Source: Cylindrospermum sp. FACHB-282 (GTDB lineage Bacteria > Cyanobacteriota > Cyanobacteriia > Cyanobacteriales > Nostocaceae). From it: 64,000 bases of DNA. The notes under the pieces were generated by a model. That model saw only the letters and a program-made list of their open reading frames with translations. It did not search any database and was not told the origin of the DNA. Position 1 is the first letter of the stretch. Each line of letters opens with the position of its first letter. Positions 18,859-28,462 of the stretch are shown in pieces. The stretch spans positions 1 to 64,000 of the forward strand of contig NZ_JACJRJ010000037.1 of the NCBI RefSeq assembly GCF_014697195.1, in the 5' to 3' direction. The position numbers were made by a program, and so were the translations under genes.

Positions 18859-19080
18859 AGAGGATGTTTGAAAAGTCTAATTTATTACTAGCCCTGGCGA
18901 CTATAAGTCGCGCGCCACATGCTTCAAGTCGGCGGAGCCGCCCAACGCAGTGGCTTGGCTACACAGACAAAACCCACCTCCGTGGGTTAGAAAACCCTTG
19001 ATTTTGCGTTAGTCCACGGAGGTGGACAATGCTAGTGTAGTAGCGAATTATATTCGCCTAATGCTTTTCAAACAACCTCT
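18859..19080. mobile_element. Putative MITE with 17-bp terminal inverted repeats
   Basis: AGAGGATGTTTGAAAAG (18859-18875) and CTTTTCAAACAACCTCT (19064-19080) are inverse complements except for one base. They bound a 222-bp element without coding capacity. Inside are a 45-bp structured repeat (18911-18955) and a second palindrome pair (CCCACCTCCGTGG near 18974, CCACGGAGGTGG near 19014). I could not define a convincing target-site duplication. Confidence 0.6.
18911..18955. repeat. 45-bp structured dispersed repeat, copy 1
   Basis: It aligns without gaps to 45761-45805, 37 of 45 positions by my count. Its ends (GCCACATGC and GCAGTGGC) can pair with one bulged base, and an inner GGCGG/CCGCC pair forms a second stem, as in the small dispersed repeats of Nostoc genomes. 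Confidence 0.65.
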
Positions 19081-19148
19081 TAGAATCAACTCAGCACTAA
19101 TCACTAGTCTCGACTCAGCAGTACACCCCACACTCACTACAGCAATAC

Positions 19149-21512
19149 TTATCTGGTGTGGATAGCTAGACGTCTAGAGATCGCCTGGGAATAGCGATCG
19201 CTCATCTGGTCGATGCTAACCTTGATTAAGCTTTGGTGATCAGCGGTTAAAATTGCCATACCCAAGTCAGGATTAGCAACTACACCCAGCTGATGCCAGT
19301 CTGCTCCTAGATGTTCCTGTAAGTAGGATTCCCAAATTTCTTGTTGTGCTGACGCTACAGAAACTAAAATTCTCCCACCACCTTCGCCAAACAGCAGTTC
19401 ATCAAAGCGTTGTGGCTGATTTGCCGATATTTCTAAATTAATCACAGCACCGAGATTACCAGCAAGGCAAGATTCGGCTAAAGCAACAGCCACTCCTCCC
19501 TCAGAACTATCATGGGCTGAACGTACCCAACCAGCACGAATACCCTCGCGGCAGACGAACTGTACTCTACGTTCTAAGTCAAAATCCACCCGTGGCGGTT
19601 TACCCGCAACAATGCCGTGGATAGTGGCTAAATATTCTGATGCGCCCAATTCAATTTTAGATTTTAGATTTGGGGTTGGAGATGCCAAAGGCAATCCCAA
19701 AAGATAAATTACATCACCTACCCCTTGCCAACCTTGTCCACAAATTTTGCTTAAATCAGGAATTAACCCCACCATCCCCACAACAGGAGTCGGATAAATC
19801 GGTTGAGGATTGCCTTGAGAATCAAAAGTTTCATTGTACAGAGAGACATTCCCCCCAGTAACCGGAGTTGCCAATTCCAGACAACCTTCAGTTAAACCGC
19901 GACAAGCCTCAGCTAACTGCCAATAACCAATCGGTTTTTCGGGAGAAGCAAAATTCAAATTATCCGTCACCGCCAGAGGTTCAGCACCCACACAGCTAAG
20001 ATTGCGGGCGGCTTCTGCCACCACTGCCTTAGCGCCCTCATAGGGGTCAAGATAAACATAGCGAGGATTACAATCTACCGTAGCCGCCACACCCGATTGT
20101 GAATTTTGAATTCCTTCAAGGGGGCGTAAGCGGACTACAGCTGCATCTGCGCCACCTGGGAGAATTACAGTGTTATTCTGCACTTGATGGTCATATTGGC
20201 GATAAACCCAGCTTTTAGATGCGATCGTCGGGGTATCTAGCAAAGTTAATAAAATATGATTCCAACTTTGCCAACTTCCTCCAATTTCAATGCCTCCAGC
20301 AGTGCAAGCAGGCAAAGAATCAGCCGTCCATTGCCAAGCTTTTTGGGCATATTCTGGCGCTTCGGCTAACAACTCCCGATGGTATAGCGGCGTATTCTCC
20401 GCCAAAGCATCAGCAGGAATTTCCGCAGCGACGCCACCTTGAAACAGAATCCTCACAATAGGTTCAGCAATCACAGTACCAGCAACAACAGCTTGCAGTC
20501 CCCAACGGTGGAAAATATCGATTAACTCCTGTTCTCTTCCCTTATGGGCAACAAACAACATTCTTTCTTGAGATTCCGAAAGCAGGTATTCATAAGGCAC
20601 CATCCCCATTTCCCGCACCGGAATTTTATCTAAATCCAGTTCAATCCCCACACCGCCTTTAGCAGCCATTTCTGAGGTAGAACAAGTAATACCAGCTGCC
20701 CCCATATCTTGAGCGGCGACAACAGCCCCTGTCTTGAAGGCTTCTAGACAAGCTTCAATTAACGACTTTTCTAAAAATGGATCACCCACTTGCACAGCGG
20801 GACGATTATCTATTGATGCATCACTCAATTCTGCACTAGCAAAACTTGCCCCTCCCATGCCATCGCGTCCAGTGGTAGAACCGACATATAGCACCGGGTT
20901 TCCTAAACCAGTTGCCCCTGATTTGACAATTTCCGGCGTTTCCATCAATCCCAGGGCCATGACGTTCACTAGGGGATTACCAGAGTATGCAGGGTCAAAA
21001 TAAACTTCGCCGCCAACGGTGGGCACCCCAACGCAATTACCATAATGGCTAATGCCAGCTACCACACCAGTAAACAGCCGTTGAGTTTTGGCATCTTCTA
21101 GGGAACCGAAGCGCAGGGAGTTTAAGAGGGCAATGGGACGCGCCCCCATTGTAAAGATATCTCTCAAAATACCTCCTACTCCTGTGGCAGCACCTTGGAA
21201 AGGTTCAACAGCTGAGGGATGGTTGTGGGATTCAATCTTAAAGGCTAGTTGCAGTCCGTCGCCTAAGTCTACAACGCCGGCATTTTCACCGGGCCCCACG
21301 AGGATGCGCGGCCCTGTGGTGGGAAACTGTTTGAGTAAAGGTCGGGAATTTTTATAACAGCAATGTTCTGACCACATCACCCCAAACATTCCCAGTTCAG
21401 CTTTGTTGGGATGGCGTCCTAACCGTCTAACAATTTCTGCGTATTCTTCTGGCTTTAAACCTTCGGCAGCGATTTCTTGGGGGGAAAACGGATCTCTTGT
21501 GGTGGCGGTCAT
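19149..21512 (-). CDS. purL: Phosphoribosylformylglycinamidine synthase subunit PurL
   Basis: PurL catalyses the ATP-dependent conversion of FGAR to FGAM in purine synthesis. The 787-residue length is that of the small, bacterial/archaeal PurL that works with separate PurS and PurQ; neither is adjacent. Family blocks seen are [54 protein letters not shown] and [21 protein letters not shown] chose ATG at 21512 ([19 protein letters not shown]) because PurL proteins start close to this block. An ATG ten codons upstream is possible, and neither has a clear ribosome-binding site. Confidence 0.95.
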   Translation of the reverse strand: MTATTRDPFSPQEIAAEGLKPEEYAEIVRRLGRHPNKAELGMFGVMWSEHCCYKNSRPLLKQFPTTGPRILVGPGENAGVVDLGDGLQLAFKIESHNHPSAVEPFQGAATGVGGILRDIFTMGARPIALLNSLRFGSLEDAKTQRLFTGVVAGISHYGNCVGVPTVGGEVYFDPAYSGNPLVNVMALGLMETPEIVKSGATGLGNPVLYVGSTTGRDGMGGASFASAELSDASIDNRPAVQVGDPFLEKSLIEACLEAFKTGAVVAAQDMGAAGITCSTSEMAAKGGVGIELDLDKIPVREMGMVPYEYLLSESQERMLFVAHKGREQELIDIFHRWGLQAVVAGTVIAEPIVRILFQGGVAAEIPADALAENTPLYHRELLAEAPEYAQKAWQWTADSLPACTAGGIEIGGSWQSWNHILLTLLDTPTIASKSWVYRQYDHQVQNNTVILPGGADAAVVRLRPLEGIQNSQSGVAATVDCNPRYVYLDPYEGAKAVVAEAARNLSCVGAEPLAVTDNLNFASPEKPIGYWQLAEACRGLTEGCLELATPVTGGNVSLYNETFDSQGNPQPIYPTPVVGMVGLIPDLSKICGQGWQGVGDVIYLLGLPLASPTPNLKSKIELGASEYLATIHGIVAGKPPRVDFDLERRVQFVCREGIRAGWVRSAHDSSEGGVAVALAESCLAGNLGAVINLEISANQPQRFDELLFGEGGGRILVSVASAQQEIWESYLQEHLGADWHQLGVVANPDLGMAILTADHQSLIKVSIDQMSDRYSQAISRRLAIHTR

Positions 21513-22268
21513 GGAAATAATGCACCAAGTTGTATAGAGCATTATTCTATCGATTTACTTGCGCCCTAAATGTAATCATGGAAATGCAGATAATGCTAGG
21601 AGTCTGCAAGGTGGCGATATGCCTTGATTTGCCCTTGGCGCCATTGCAATTTTCAACTTCAACCCATAAAAAGCGATGGCGAAACTCCCGTGCTCCGTAA
21701 TGGGTACTCGGCCCACCCTAGGTGATAGTACAGTTTCTGATGCCATGACAATCATGTATCTTTGTATATAGATAAATTACGTTATGTAAATATAGTTTGC
21801 CTGTAACCCTTAAGTGATGACAATCACAAGTATTTATGATTGAGATCGTCTCCCAAAAATTGGCAAATTGGCATAATTGCAAGCAACTGAACTCTAGCCG
21901 AGTCATTAATAGGGAACACACTAATCGCTGACAGCCTTTCACAAGACTGTCGGCTTTTTGTCATCTGTCCTCGTCAGTGACAAACAATGAACAATTAAAA
22001 ATTAAAAATTGAAGACTCTTTCCTACGGGGATTTCCACCCGAACTGAAACATAAGCTAGGTGTAGTAGACGAATGGGCATTAGACCCTAACATCCTGATA
22101 AAAGTTCCCCACAACTGGTTAATAACTTGACAGATATTCTGCCATAGCCATTACCAAATGTGGGGAGGGTATGATCAAATTAGGAATTTTATCGATATCG
22201 AGTGCTCATGTCTGGTACACCATCCGGTAGATCGGAAGTCTACTCCTATGAGTAGGACAGGCTTTGTA
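21513..22268. other. Long intergenic region between purL and apcD; possible plus-strand small RNA
   Basis: No credible protein gene is present; a minus-strand frame at 21718-21942 has no recognisable content. Both flanking genes are on the minus strand, yet a plus-strand terminator lies at 21927-21960. An unannotated plus-strand transcript of up to about 400 nt starting near the purL 5' end could end there. A second small hairpin (CTACTC/GAGTAG, 22242-22257) lies just past the apcD stop. Confidence 0.5.
21927..21960 (+). terminator. Intrinsic terminator on the plus strand without an annotated upstream gene
   Basis: GCTGACAG and CTGTCGGC pair over eight positions (one G-U) around a 12-nt loop and are followed directly by TTTTTG. 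The direction is plus, opposite to both neighbouring genes. Confidence 0.65.
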
Positions 22269-22754
22269 TTAAGACATCGCTTGAATGATGTAGTCAAAGT
22301 AGGGTGCTGCTTGGGCAGCATCTTCTGCACTCAGTAAATCAAGGGAGGCTGTTTTCAGGGAGTTGATTGCTTCTACCATTCCTGGGACGGGAACGCCGAG
22401 TGAGTTGTACATTTCCCGCACGCCAATCAAACCAATTTTTTCAATTGGTTCTTTGTCACCAGCAAGGACGCCGTAGGTAATCAGGCGTAAGTACCAGCCA
22501 AAGTCACGGATGCATAGAGAACGCTGGCGCTCTCCGTAAGCATTGCCGCCTGGTGAGATAAAGTCAGGACGCTTCTGCCACAGTTGTTTGGTTGCTTCCT
22601 GAACAATCTTTTTTTCGTTCTCAGCTAGGGTAGCGGCAATCCGCGTCCGCTGTACACCTGTTTCCAAGAAGTCTTTGATATTCTTGAGTTCGCCACTGCT
22701 GGGATAACGGAGTTCATCGTCAGCTTTGAGAATAACTTGGCTAATTACAGTCAT
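22269..22754 (-). CDS. apcD: Allophycocyanin alpha-type subunit, probably ApcD
   Basis: This 161-residue phycobiliprotein binds one phycocyanobilin at C81, in the motif [14 protein letters not shown]. The length and the flanking PGGNAYGER and [15 protein letters not shown] motifs are those of allophycocyanin alpha subunits. The start ([21 protein letters not shown]), Trp87 after the bilin Cys and the end [12 protein letters not shown] favour ApcD. ApcD is the red-shifted terminal emitter in the phycobilisome core, which passes energy preferentially to photosystem I. A second AP-alpha paralogue (ApcA2 type) is the alternative. It is not in an apcABC cluster. A terminator-like hairpin lies about 120 bp before its start codon. 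Confidence 0.85.
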   Translation of the reverse strand: MTVISQVILKADDELRYPSSGELKNIKDFLETGVQRTRIAATLAENEKKIVQEATKQLWQKRPDFISPGGNAYGERQRSLCIRDFGWYLRLITYGVLAGDKEPIEKIGLIGVREMYNSLGVPVPGMVEAINSLKTASLDLLSAEDAAQAAPYFDYIIQAMS

Positions 22755-22874
22755 AATTTATTGCAATCACGCGAAATCTTATTTGTTAGTTTAGCGAGTC
22801 TGAGGTACACAAGTGAAGAGCGACAAGCTACCAGTACCGCTTGGCGGAATGAAAAATGAAAAATGAAAAATAAA

Positions 22875-22897
22875 AAAAGCTTACGTCATAAGCTTTT
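22875..22897 (-). terminator. Terminator-like hairpin in the apcD leader
   Basis: AAAAGCTTA and TAAGCTTTT form a perfect nine-base stem around a five-base loop. On the minus strand the stem is followed by a seven-T run, the form of an intrinsic terminator. It lies about 121 bp upstream of the apcD start codon on the same strand, with no other minus-strand gene before it. It could be an attenuator or the end of a short leader RNA. Confidence 0.55.
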
Positions 22898-22995
22898 CGT
22901 CTATTTTGAATATTAGCTTTATTTCTGCGGTGTTGTGTCAGGTATTGAATTTACCTGTTTGCGGTTATGAGAAGATGGATAGATAGGGCGATGAT

Positions 22996-23066
22996 CAACG
23001 ACCAACGACCAACGACCAATGACCAATGACCAATGACCAATGACCAATGACCAATGACCGATGACT
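22996..23066 (+). repeat. Heptamer tandem repeat running into the rlmD start codon
   Basis: About nine head-to-tail heptamers, first CAACGAC-type then CCAATGA-type, end with CCGATGACTAAT. The ATG of that last unit is the rlmD start codon. No ribosome-binding site separates the array from the gene. Confidence 0.9.
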
Positions 23067-24443
23067 AATATAGTTTGGCAACAGGGTGAATTAATCGAAG
23101 TTACGATTTCTGACTTGAGTGATACTGGCGAGGGTGTGGGACGTTGGGATAATCGCGTCGTATTTGTCCCGGATACGGTACCTGGCGATCGCGTTATTGT
23201 CCGACTGGTACACGTTTTGCCGCAATATGCCCACAGCATTCTCCAGCAGATATTGCAACCATCCCCTCATCGTATCCGCCCTAGTTGCATTGTGGCTGAT
23301 AAATGTGGTGGTTGCCAATGGCAGCAGATTGATTATAATTACCAGCTAATAGCCAAGGGCAATCAAGTGATCCAAGCTTTGGAACGCATTGGTGGTTTCC
23401 TTCAACCGCCAGTAGATCCGGTGCTGGTAGCTGCCTCACCTCTGGGTTATCGAAATAAAGCTACCTATCCCCTTGACATCTCCGCCACTGGTCAGGTACA
23501 AGCTGGTTACTACCAAAAAGGTAGTCACCAATTAATTAACTTGAATCAATGCCCAGTACAAGATACTCGCTTAAATCCAATACTAGCGGAAGTTAAACTG
23601 GATATCCAACGGCAAGGTTGGCAAATTTACAACGAACGTCGTCACCAAGGGCAAATCCGCCATCTCGGTTTACGCATTGGCCGACGCACAGGAGAAATTT
23701 TGCTGACGTTGGTGGTGAAAGACTGGAAGTTACCAGGAATTGAAACCCAAGCACAAGAGTGGTTAAAGCGCTATCCCCATTTGGTGGGAGTGTCACTGAA
23801 TCGAAATGGCGATCGCACAAATGCCATTTTTGGCAGGGAAACTCGTTGCATTGCTGGAGTTCCCTATCTGCGGGAAAAATTCGGTCACTTGGAATTTCTT
23901 GTCCGCCCAGATACGTTTTTTCAGGTTTCTACAGAAACCGCAGAGGCACTGTTACAGGTAATTCAGTCACAACTGAATCTTCAAGGCCATGAAGTGCTAG
24001 TCGATGCCTACTGTGGTATTGGGACTTTAACTTTGCCTCTAGCCAAGCAAGTACGCCTGGCTACGGGCTTAGAATTACAATCAGCCGCGGTGGAACAGGC
24101 AATTTTTAATGCCCAACACAATGGAATTGAGAATGTGACTTTCCAAGTCGGGGCTGTGGAGAAAATTCTCCCAAATCTGGGCACTATACCAGATGTGGTA
24201 CTACTAGATCCGCCACGCAAGGGGTGCGATCGCGCTGTAATTGAAACTTTGCGAAAGTTGAAACCATCTCAGATAGTTTACGTCAGTTGTAAAGTAGCCA
24301 CCCTCGCCCGCGATCTCAAATTACTTTGTGCAGAGGGACTCTACAAGCTTACACGGGTACAACCCGCTGACTTTTTCCCCCAAACCTCTCACGTCGAAGC
24401 TGCTGCCTTTCTTGTGCTATCAGATTTCGACAAGGGTGCTTAG
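23061..24443 (+). CDS. rlmD: 23S rRNA (uracil-5-)-methyltransferase RlmD/RumA type
   Basis: This 460-residue SAM-dependent enzyme methylates a uracil C5 in 23S rRNA; U1939 is the E. coli RlmD target. An N-terminal TRAM RNA-binding domain (about 1-58) precedes an iron-sulfur site of C76, C82, C85 and C164. The Rossmann methyltransferase domain has VDAYCGIGTLTLPLA, the LDPPRKGCDRAVIETL motif, and the catalytic Cys in QIVYVSCKVATLARDL. The target base is inferred from the family; cyanobacterial RumA homologues may modify a neighbouring uracil. The gene is divergent from apcD, and its start codon is part of a heptamer repeat. Confidence 0.92.
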   Translation: MTNIVWQQGELIEVTISDLSDTGEGVGRWDNRVVFVPDTVPGDRVIVRLVHVLPQYAHSILQQILQPSPHRIRPSCIVADKCGGCQWQQIDYNYQLIAKGNQVIQALERIGGFLQPPVDPVLVAASPLGYRNKATYPLDISATGQVQAGYYQKGSHQLINLNQCPVQDTRLNPILAEVKLDIQRQGWQIYNERRHQGQIRHLGLRIGRRTGEILLTLVVKDWKLPGIETQAQEWLKRYPHLVGVSLNRNGDRTNAIFGRETRCIAGVPYLREKFGHLEFLVRPDTFFQVSTETAEALLQVIQSQLNLQGHEVLVDAYCGIGTLTLPLAKQVRLATGLELQSAAVEQAIFNAQHNGIENVTFQVGAVEKILPNLGTIPDVVLLDPPRKGCDRAVIETLRKLKPSQIVYVSCKVATLARDLKLLCAEGLYKLTRVQPADFFPQTSHVEAAAFLVLSDFDKGA

Positions 24444-24853
24444 TACTTTACAAAAACTCAAATTGTAAATTTGTAGGAAGAGTGGATACCAATAATGCTA
24501 AAATCAAATTAATCTAACATAGAAATTCATTTTGTTTAAAGAAATTGAAGTTGCATCGGCTCTTAAAAATATGAATTGGGTTGTCTAAATTAAAAATCGG
24601 CGCACAACAGAGTATAATAACGCTCTTGCAAATTCCGAGCAGTTTCAGCTTCCTGACTGCATTAGCAAGTTTATCCAACCATGTTTATGTCCAAGCAATC
24701 TAAACTTATAAACAGAGTCAATGCTCCCTAGCATTTTCACAATTTAGTTTTAAAGACGCAAGTTTGAAGGCAGCATGACCACCTCAATTTTTATCAGGGT
24801 GCCTGTGACAGCAAACTGATGTCTAGCTAACTGAAAGCTATGGGGTTTCTCTT
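24444..24853. other. Intergenic region, no gene seen
   Basis: This is an AT-rich stretch between rlmD and the RsbW-like gene. I find no coding frame, strong hairpin or repeat array. It likely carries the promoter of the downstream gene. Confidence 0.45.
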
Positions 24854-25303
24854 GTGATTACCATTTCGCTCCGTCCAGTTGGACGCAATTGGGGAACAAT
24901 TAGTTTTGCCTCAACTCTCTATCTTTGTCCAATATTAGATTTACTATTGGCAGAGATTCCCGCCAAATTACAATCAGAATTGCGGCTAGGGCTTCAAGAA
25001 GCCTTAGTTAATGCAGCCAAGCATGGCAATAATCTAGATCCTAGTAAACTAGTAGTAGTACGTTTTTCCTTAATAGATAATCAATATTGGTGGATCATCT
25101 CAGACCAAGGGAGCGGTTTTACTCCCTCATCTGATAGCGTTACCGACCCTACACATTATTTGCCACCAGATGAGGCAGAAAGTGGACGTGGTCTATGTCT
25201 TCTCCACCAAATTTTCGATCAGGTAGAGTGGAACCGTAAAGGTACAGAATTAAGGCTTTGTAAGCAACTAGAAACCCGCCCCAGGTTATCTCTGCGGCGG
25301 TGA
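24854..25303 (+). CDS. RsbW-like ATP-binding regulator (anti-sigma factor/serine kinase fold)
   Basis: The 149-residue protein consists of a single GHKL ATPase domain without a histidine-kinase dimerisation part, as in RsbW/SpoIIAB-type anti-sigma factors. The N box is LQEALVNAAKHGN (about 49-61), the G1 box SDQGSGFTP and the G2 box ESGRGLCLLHQIFD. Such proteins phosphorylate an anti-anti-sigma partner or bind a sigma factor. Neither partner is adjacent, so the target is unknown. The start is GTG at 24854; no in-frame ATG lies just upstream. Confidence 0.8.
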   Translation: MITISLRPVGRNWGTISFASTLYLCPILDLLLAEIPAKLQSELRLGLQEALVNAAKHGNNLDPSKLVVVRFSLIDNQYWWIISDQGSGFTPSSDSVTDPTHYLPPDEAESGRGLCLLHQIFDQVEWNRKGTELRLCKQLETRPRLSLRR

Positions 25304-25343
25304 AGAGGGGAAGGTGGGGAGTTTTTGTCCTCTCCCCCTTGAA

Positions 25344-25613
25344 CTATCGCTTATGCTCGCCATGAGACGGACAGGGAGGGGCAGAAATTGAGCGATCAAG
25401 CCAACCAACCGCCTGTTCTAATCTAGCGATCGCTTCTTGTGGCTGATCCTTGAGCAGAAACACTAGAGCAGCAGCTACTTGTTCACTGGCGCGGGAATTG
25501 CGGTTAGATTTAAGACGATGCCAATCATTAGGGGAAATGGTTAGCCGTTCCATAAGGGTTTGGGCTAATTCCAGATTAGTTAATTCATTCAGTTGACTGG
25601 TGTGAAGCGGCAT
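25344..25613 (-). CDS. Small conserved cyanobacterial protein (DUF6439-like)
   Basis: This 89-residue, all-helical soluble protein has a conserved core LAQTLMERLTISPNDWHRLKSN and a second block AAALVFLLKDQPQEAIARLEQAVGWL. It ends in a poorly conserved polar tail. It resembles a small family I associate with cyanobacteria (DUF6439), but I am not certain of the name. The function is unknown. It lies opposite to its neighbours and converges on the RsbW-like gene. Confidence 0.65.
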   Translation of the reverse strand: MPLHTSQLNELTNLELAQTLMERLTISPNDWHRLKSNRNSRASEQVAAALVFLLKDQPQEAIARLEQAVGWLDRSISAPPCPSHGEHKR

Positions 25614-25707
25614 ACTAAGTCCTGAGTGCTGAGTTATGAGTCAAAATCTTGACAAATGACAAATGACAAATGACAAATGACTATTAGTCTTAGTTTACTA
25701 CTTGTCA

Positions 25708-26070
25708 ATGAAGCCGCCTAAAGAAACGCAACCCCAAGGGGAACATCCAGAGCCAGATTTGGGACAAGAACTGGAGTTAGTAGAGCGATCGCTTGTAGCA
25801 TTGAAAGAACGCTATGCTCAAGTACAACGCGATCGCCAGCAAAAGGCAGAATGGCAACAACACAGCCACCAATTGCAGCAACATCAGTACCAGACGCCAG
25901 AAATTAAAGCAGAGCTAAGGCACATTCAACAGCAGTTGCAAGTGCTAGAAATAAACTTAGAAAGCCAATTATTTTCTTGGGGTAGCTTCAAGAGACCTTT
26001 TTGGCAAGTCGTCCGCTTTGGTGGATTGGGCGTTATTATAGGCTGGATCTTAAAGTCCTGTACTGGATAA
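25708..26070 (+). CDS. Coiled-coil protein with C-terminal membrane anchor, upstream of asnS
   Basis: The 120-residue product has an acidic start, a long Gln/Glu/Arg-rich coiled coil (about 18-85) and one C-terminal hydrophobic helix (about 96-114, [19 protein letters not shown]). This suggests a tail-anchored membrane protein. ATG at 25708 is preferred over a TTG two codons earlier. Only two bases separate its stop from the asnS start, so it is in an operon with asnS. The function is unknown. Confidence 0.65.
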   Translation: MKPPKETQPQGEHPEPDLGQELELVERSLVALKERYAQVQRDRQQKAEWQQHSHQLQQHQYQTPEIKAELRHIQQQLQVLEINLESQLFSWGSFKRPFWQVVRFGGLGVIIGWILKSCTG

Positions 26071-26072
26071 AT

Positions 26073-27464
26073 ATGGTAAATCGACGGATTGCAGAAATAT
26101 TGCTCAGTGGTCAACCTGATGAGTCTCTCGTGGTGAAAGGCTGGGTGCGGACAAAACGGGAGTTGAAAGGGTTTGCTTTTATTGAACTCAACGACGGCTC
26201 ATCCCTAGCTAATTTGCAAGCCGTCATCAATCAGGATTTACCAGACTACGAAGCAATCACCAAACAACTAAATACAGGTGCTTCAGTCGAGGTAAGAGGG
26301 GTACTGGTAGCATCCCTTGGTAAAGGACAGCGAATTGAATTGAAAGCAGAATCGTTGAAAGTCCACGGTGAAGCTGATCCCGAAACTTACCCCCTGCAAA
26401 AGAAACGCCATTCCTTTGAGTTTTTGCGAACCATCGGCCATTTGCGATCGCGTACCAACTCCTTTGGAGCCGTTTTCCGCGTCAGAAATGCCTGTTCCAC
26501 CGCCATTCACCAATTTTTCCAACAAAGAGGCTTTTTGTGGGTACACACCCCCATAATCACCGCTAGCGACTGCGAAGGCGCAGGAGAATTATTTAGCGTT
26601 ACCAGCTTAAATTTAAAGAATGTACCCCGCACAGAAAATCAAGAAATTGATTACAGCCAAGACTTTTTTAGTAAACCCACATACCTAACAGTTAGCGGTC
26701 AACTAGAAGCCGAAATTATGGCAATGGCGTTTACTAACGTCTACACCTTTGGCCCTACCTTCCGTGCAGAAAACTCCAACACCTCCCGCCACCTAGCAGA
26801 ATTTTGGATGGTTGAGCCAGAAATGGCATTCTGTGACCTAGAAGGCGATATGGATTTAGCTGAAGAGTTTCTCAAGCACATCTTTAAATATGTCTTAGAA
26901 ACCTGCCCAGAAGACATGGAATTTTTCAATCAGCGCATTGATAATACCGTGTTGGCTACAGCCGAAAACATCATCAACAATCAATTTGAGCGTCTAACCT
27001 ACACCGAAGCCATCAAACTTTTAGAAAAAGCAGATTTCAAGTTTGAATATCCTGTCAGTTGGGGCTTAGACTTACAATCAGAACACGAACGCTATTTAGC
27101 TGAACAACTGTTTAAAAAGCCGGTCATCGTCACAGATTACCCAGCGCAAATCAAAGCCTTTTATATGCGTTTGAGCGACGATGAAAAAACCGTCCGCGCA
27201 ATGGATATACTCGCACCGAAAATTGGCGAAATTGTCGGCGGATCCCAACGGGAAGAACGGCTAGAGGTTTTAGAACGCCGCATCCAAGCCCAAGGGATGA
27301 ACCCTGAAGATTTATCCTGGTATCTAGATTTGCGCCGTTATGGTACCGTTCCCCATGCTGGCTTTGGTTTGGGTTTTGAGCGCCTGGTGCAATTTATCAC
27401 AGGAATGGCAAATATCCGCGATGTCATCCCCTTCCCCCGCACACCCCAAAACGCCGATTTTTAG
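26073..27464 (+). CDS. asnS: Asparaginyl-tRNA synthetase
   Basis: The 463-residue class IIb aminoacyl-tRNA synthetase charges tRNA-Asn. An N-terminal OB-fold anticodon-binding domain (about 15-105, [24 protein letters not shown]) is followed by the catalytic domain. Motif 2 is [21 protein letters not shown] and motif 3 [17 protein letters not shown] place the start at ATG 26073, two bases after the upstream stop. The frame is open further upstream inside the preceding gene, but the conserved N-terminus begins here. Confidence 0.95.
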   Translation: MVNRRIAEILLSGQPDESLVVKGWVRTKRELKGFAFIELNDGSSLANLQAVINQDLPDYEAITKQLNTGASVEVRGVLVASLGKGQRIELKAESLKVHGEADPETYPLQKKRHSFEFLRTIGHLRSRTNSFGAVFRVRNACSTAIHQFFQQRGFLWVHTPIITASDCEGAGELFSVTSLNLKNVPRTENQEIDYSQDFFSKPTYLTVSGQLEAEIMAMAFTNVYTFGPTFRAENSNTSRHLAEFWMVEPEMAFCDLEGDMDLAEEFLKHIFKYVLETCPEDMEFFNQRIDNTVLATAENIINNQFERLTYTEAIKLLEKADFKFEYPVSWGLDLQSEHERYLAEQLFKKPVIVTDYPAQIKAFYMRLSDDEKTVRAMDILAPKIGEIVGGSQREERLEVLERRIQAQGMNPEDLSWYLDLRRYGTVPHAGFGLGFERLVQFITGMANIRDVIPFPRTPQNADF

Positions 27465-27482
27465 CTTCTGTTCATGCTTTTT

Positions 27483-27531
27483 GGATGCGTTTCTTTACGC
27501 ATCCTACGTAGCGTGCGTTCCCTAACGCACG
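27483..27531. repeat. Two adjacent hairpins after asnS
   Basis: GGATGCGT/ACGCATCC (27483-27504) and CGTGCGTT/AACGCACG (27512-27531) are perfect eight-base inverted repeats with six- and four-base loops. The second resembles the palindrome at 34250-34276. They sit 20 bp past the asnS stop and could help terminate it, although no U tract follows directly. Confidence 0.65.
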
Positions 27532-27610
27532 ACTTCCGACTTTTAAGAAGGGAAACTATACCCCATATTTGCTGTTTTATTTCCGTTAAGCCCTACTCCT
27601 TTTGTTAAAG

Positions 27611-28420
27611 TTAAGCTTCTTGAATCTCATTTTGTAAAACTTGAACTTGCTCAATAGATAGTTCAGTAACTTGAGCAATTTGCTCTAAACTCATGCCAAT
27701 TCGCAACAAATTTAAAGCCAACTTTCTTGTTGTTTCGGCTTTCCCTTCGGCTTTCCCTTTAGCTTCGCCTTCTGCCTTACCTTTGGCTTCGCCTTCTTCT
27801 AGGATTTCTTGATAAATCACTGATTCGCGCATAATCTCACTCCTTAGAATCTTCCTAATTACATCTTTCTTTAACACCAGACCTGCTAAAATTCCACTGG
27901 CAGCAGCTATATTTCTTTGTAGCTGTTCATCGGTAATTGCTTCAACTGCTTGCGCTACTTGGCTTAATACCATTGTAGGATCATTTGTCTGACTTAGCAC
28001 GGCAAAGGGTAATAAACCTGGAATACTCATAAATTTGTCTGTCGGTTCTTCCCACAGGCGTATTACTTCAAACTCATGATAAGTGTTGTTTAATCTAAAG
28101 CTATTTTGATTGACTAATATTGAACCTGTTTTTCGTAAATAGATTACTACTTGGCGCATTTCTTTGTTAGGAAAGCGGCGATAAACCCTCACCCGATAAT
28201 CTAACATCCGAAAGGGGATATCTTCATCAGCATCGGTTTGAAATTCAGTATGTAGAACTAAATCATCAGATTGTAATAATATTAATGAATCGGCTCTTAT
28301 TGGTTCGTTTGATAATTCTGTAGGACTTAGTTCTGTTAATTTAATTGGTGAACCTAGTAACCAAGTTGCTAAATCATCCTTGAAGTTTTCGGCAATGAAT
28401 TTACAAATATTGTCATACAT
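27611..28420 (-). CDS. Rpn family recombination-promoting nuclease/putative transposase
   Basis: The 269-residue protein belongs to the PD-(D/E)XK nuclease group often labelled Rpn or cyanobacterial putative transposase. The core motifs are EPIRADSLILLQ, VLHTEFQTDADEDIPFRMLDY (shown in part) and RQVVIYLRKTG. A charged repeat of GEAKGKAE units (about 205-226) separates the core from a C-terminal MSLEQIAQVTELSIEQVQVL segment, a usual ending in this family. A paralogue of similar N-terminal half lies at 34350-35165. ATG at 28420 opens with the family's YDNICKFIAENF. Confidence 0.85.
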   Translation of the reverse strand: MYDNICKFIAENFKDDLATWLLGSPIKLTELSPTELSNEPIRADSLILLQSDDLVLHTEFQTDADEDIPFRMLDYRVRVYRRFPNKEMRQVVIYLRKTGSILVNQNSFRLNNTYHEFEVIRLWEEPTDKFMSIPGLLPFAVLSQTNDPTMVLSQVAQAVEAITDEQLQRNIAAASGILAGLVLKKDVIRKILRSEIMRESVIYQEILEEGEAKGKAEGEAKGKAEGKAETTRKLALNLLRIGMSLEQIAQVTELSIEQVQVLQNEIQEA

Positions 28421-28462
28421 GGCAGCATTAAAGAAATTGTATCTGGCATTTTTCTCAATTTA

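Noticed and set aside
21718-21942. 74-codon minus-strand frame between purL and apcD
   Set aside because: No motif or start signal; it runs across a terminator hairpin of the opposite strand.
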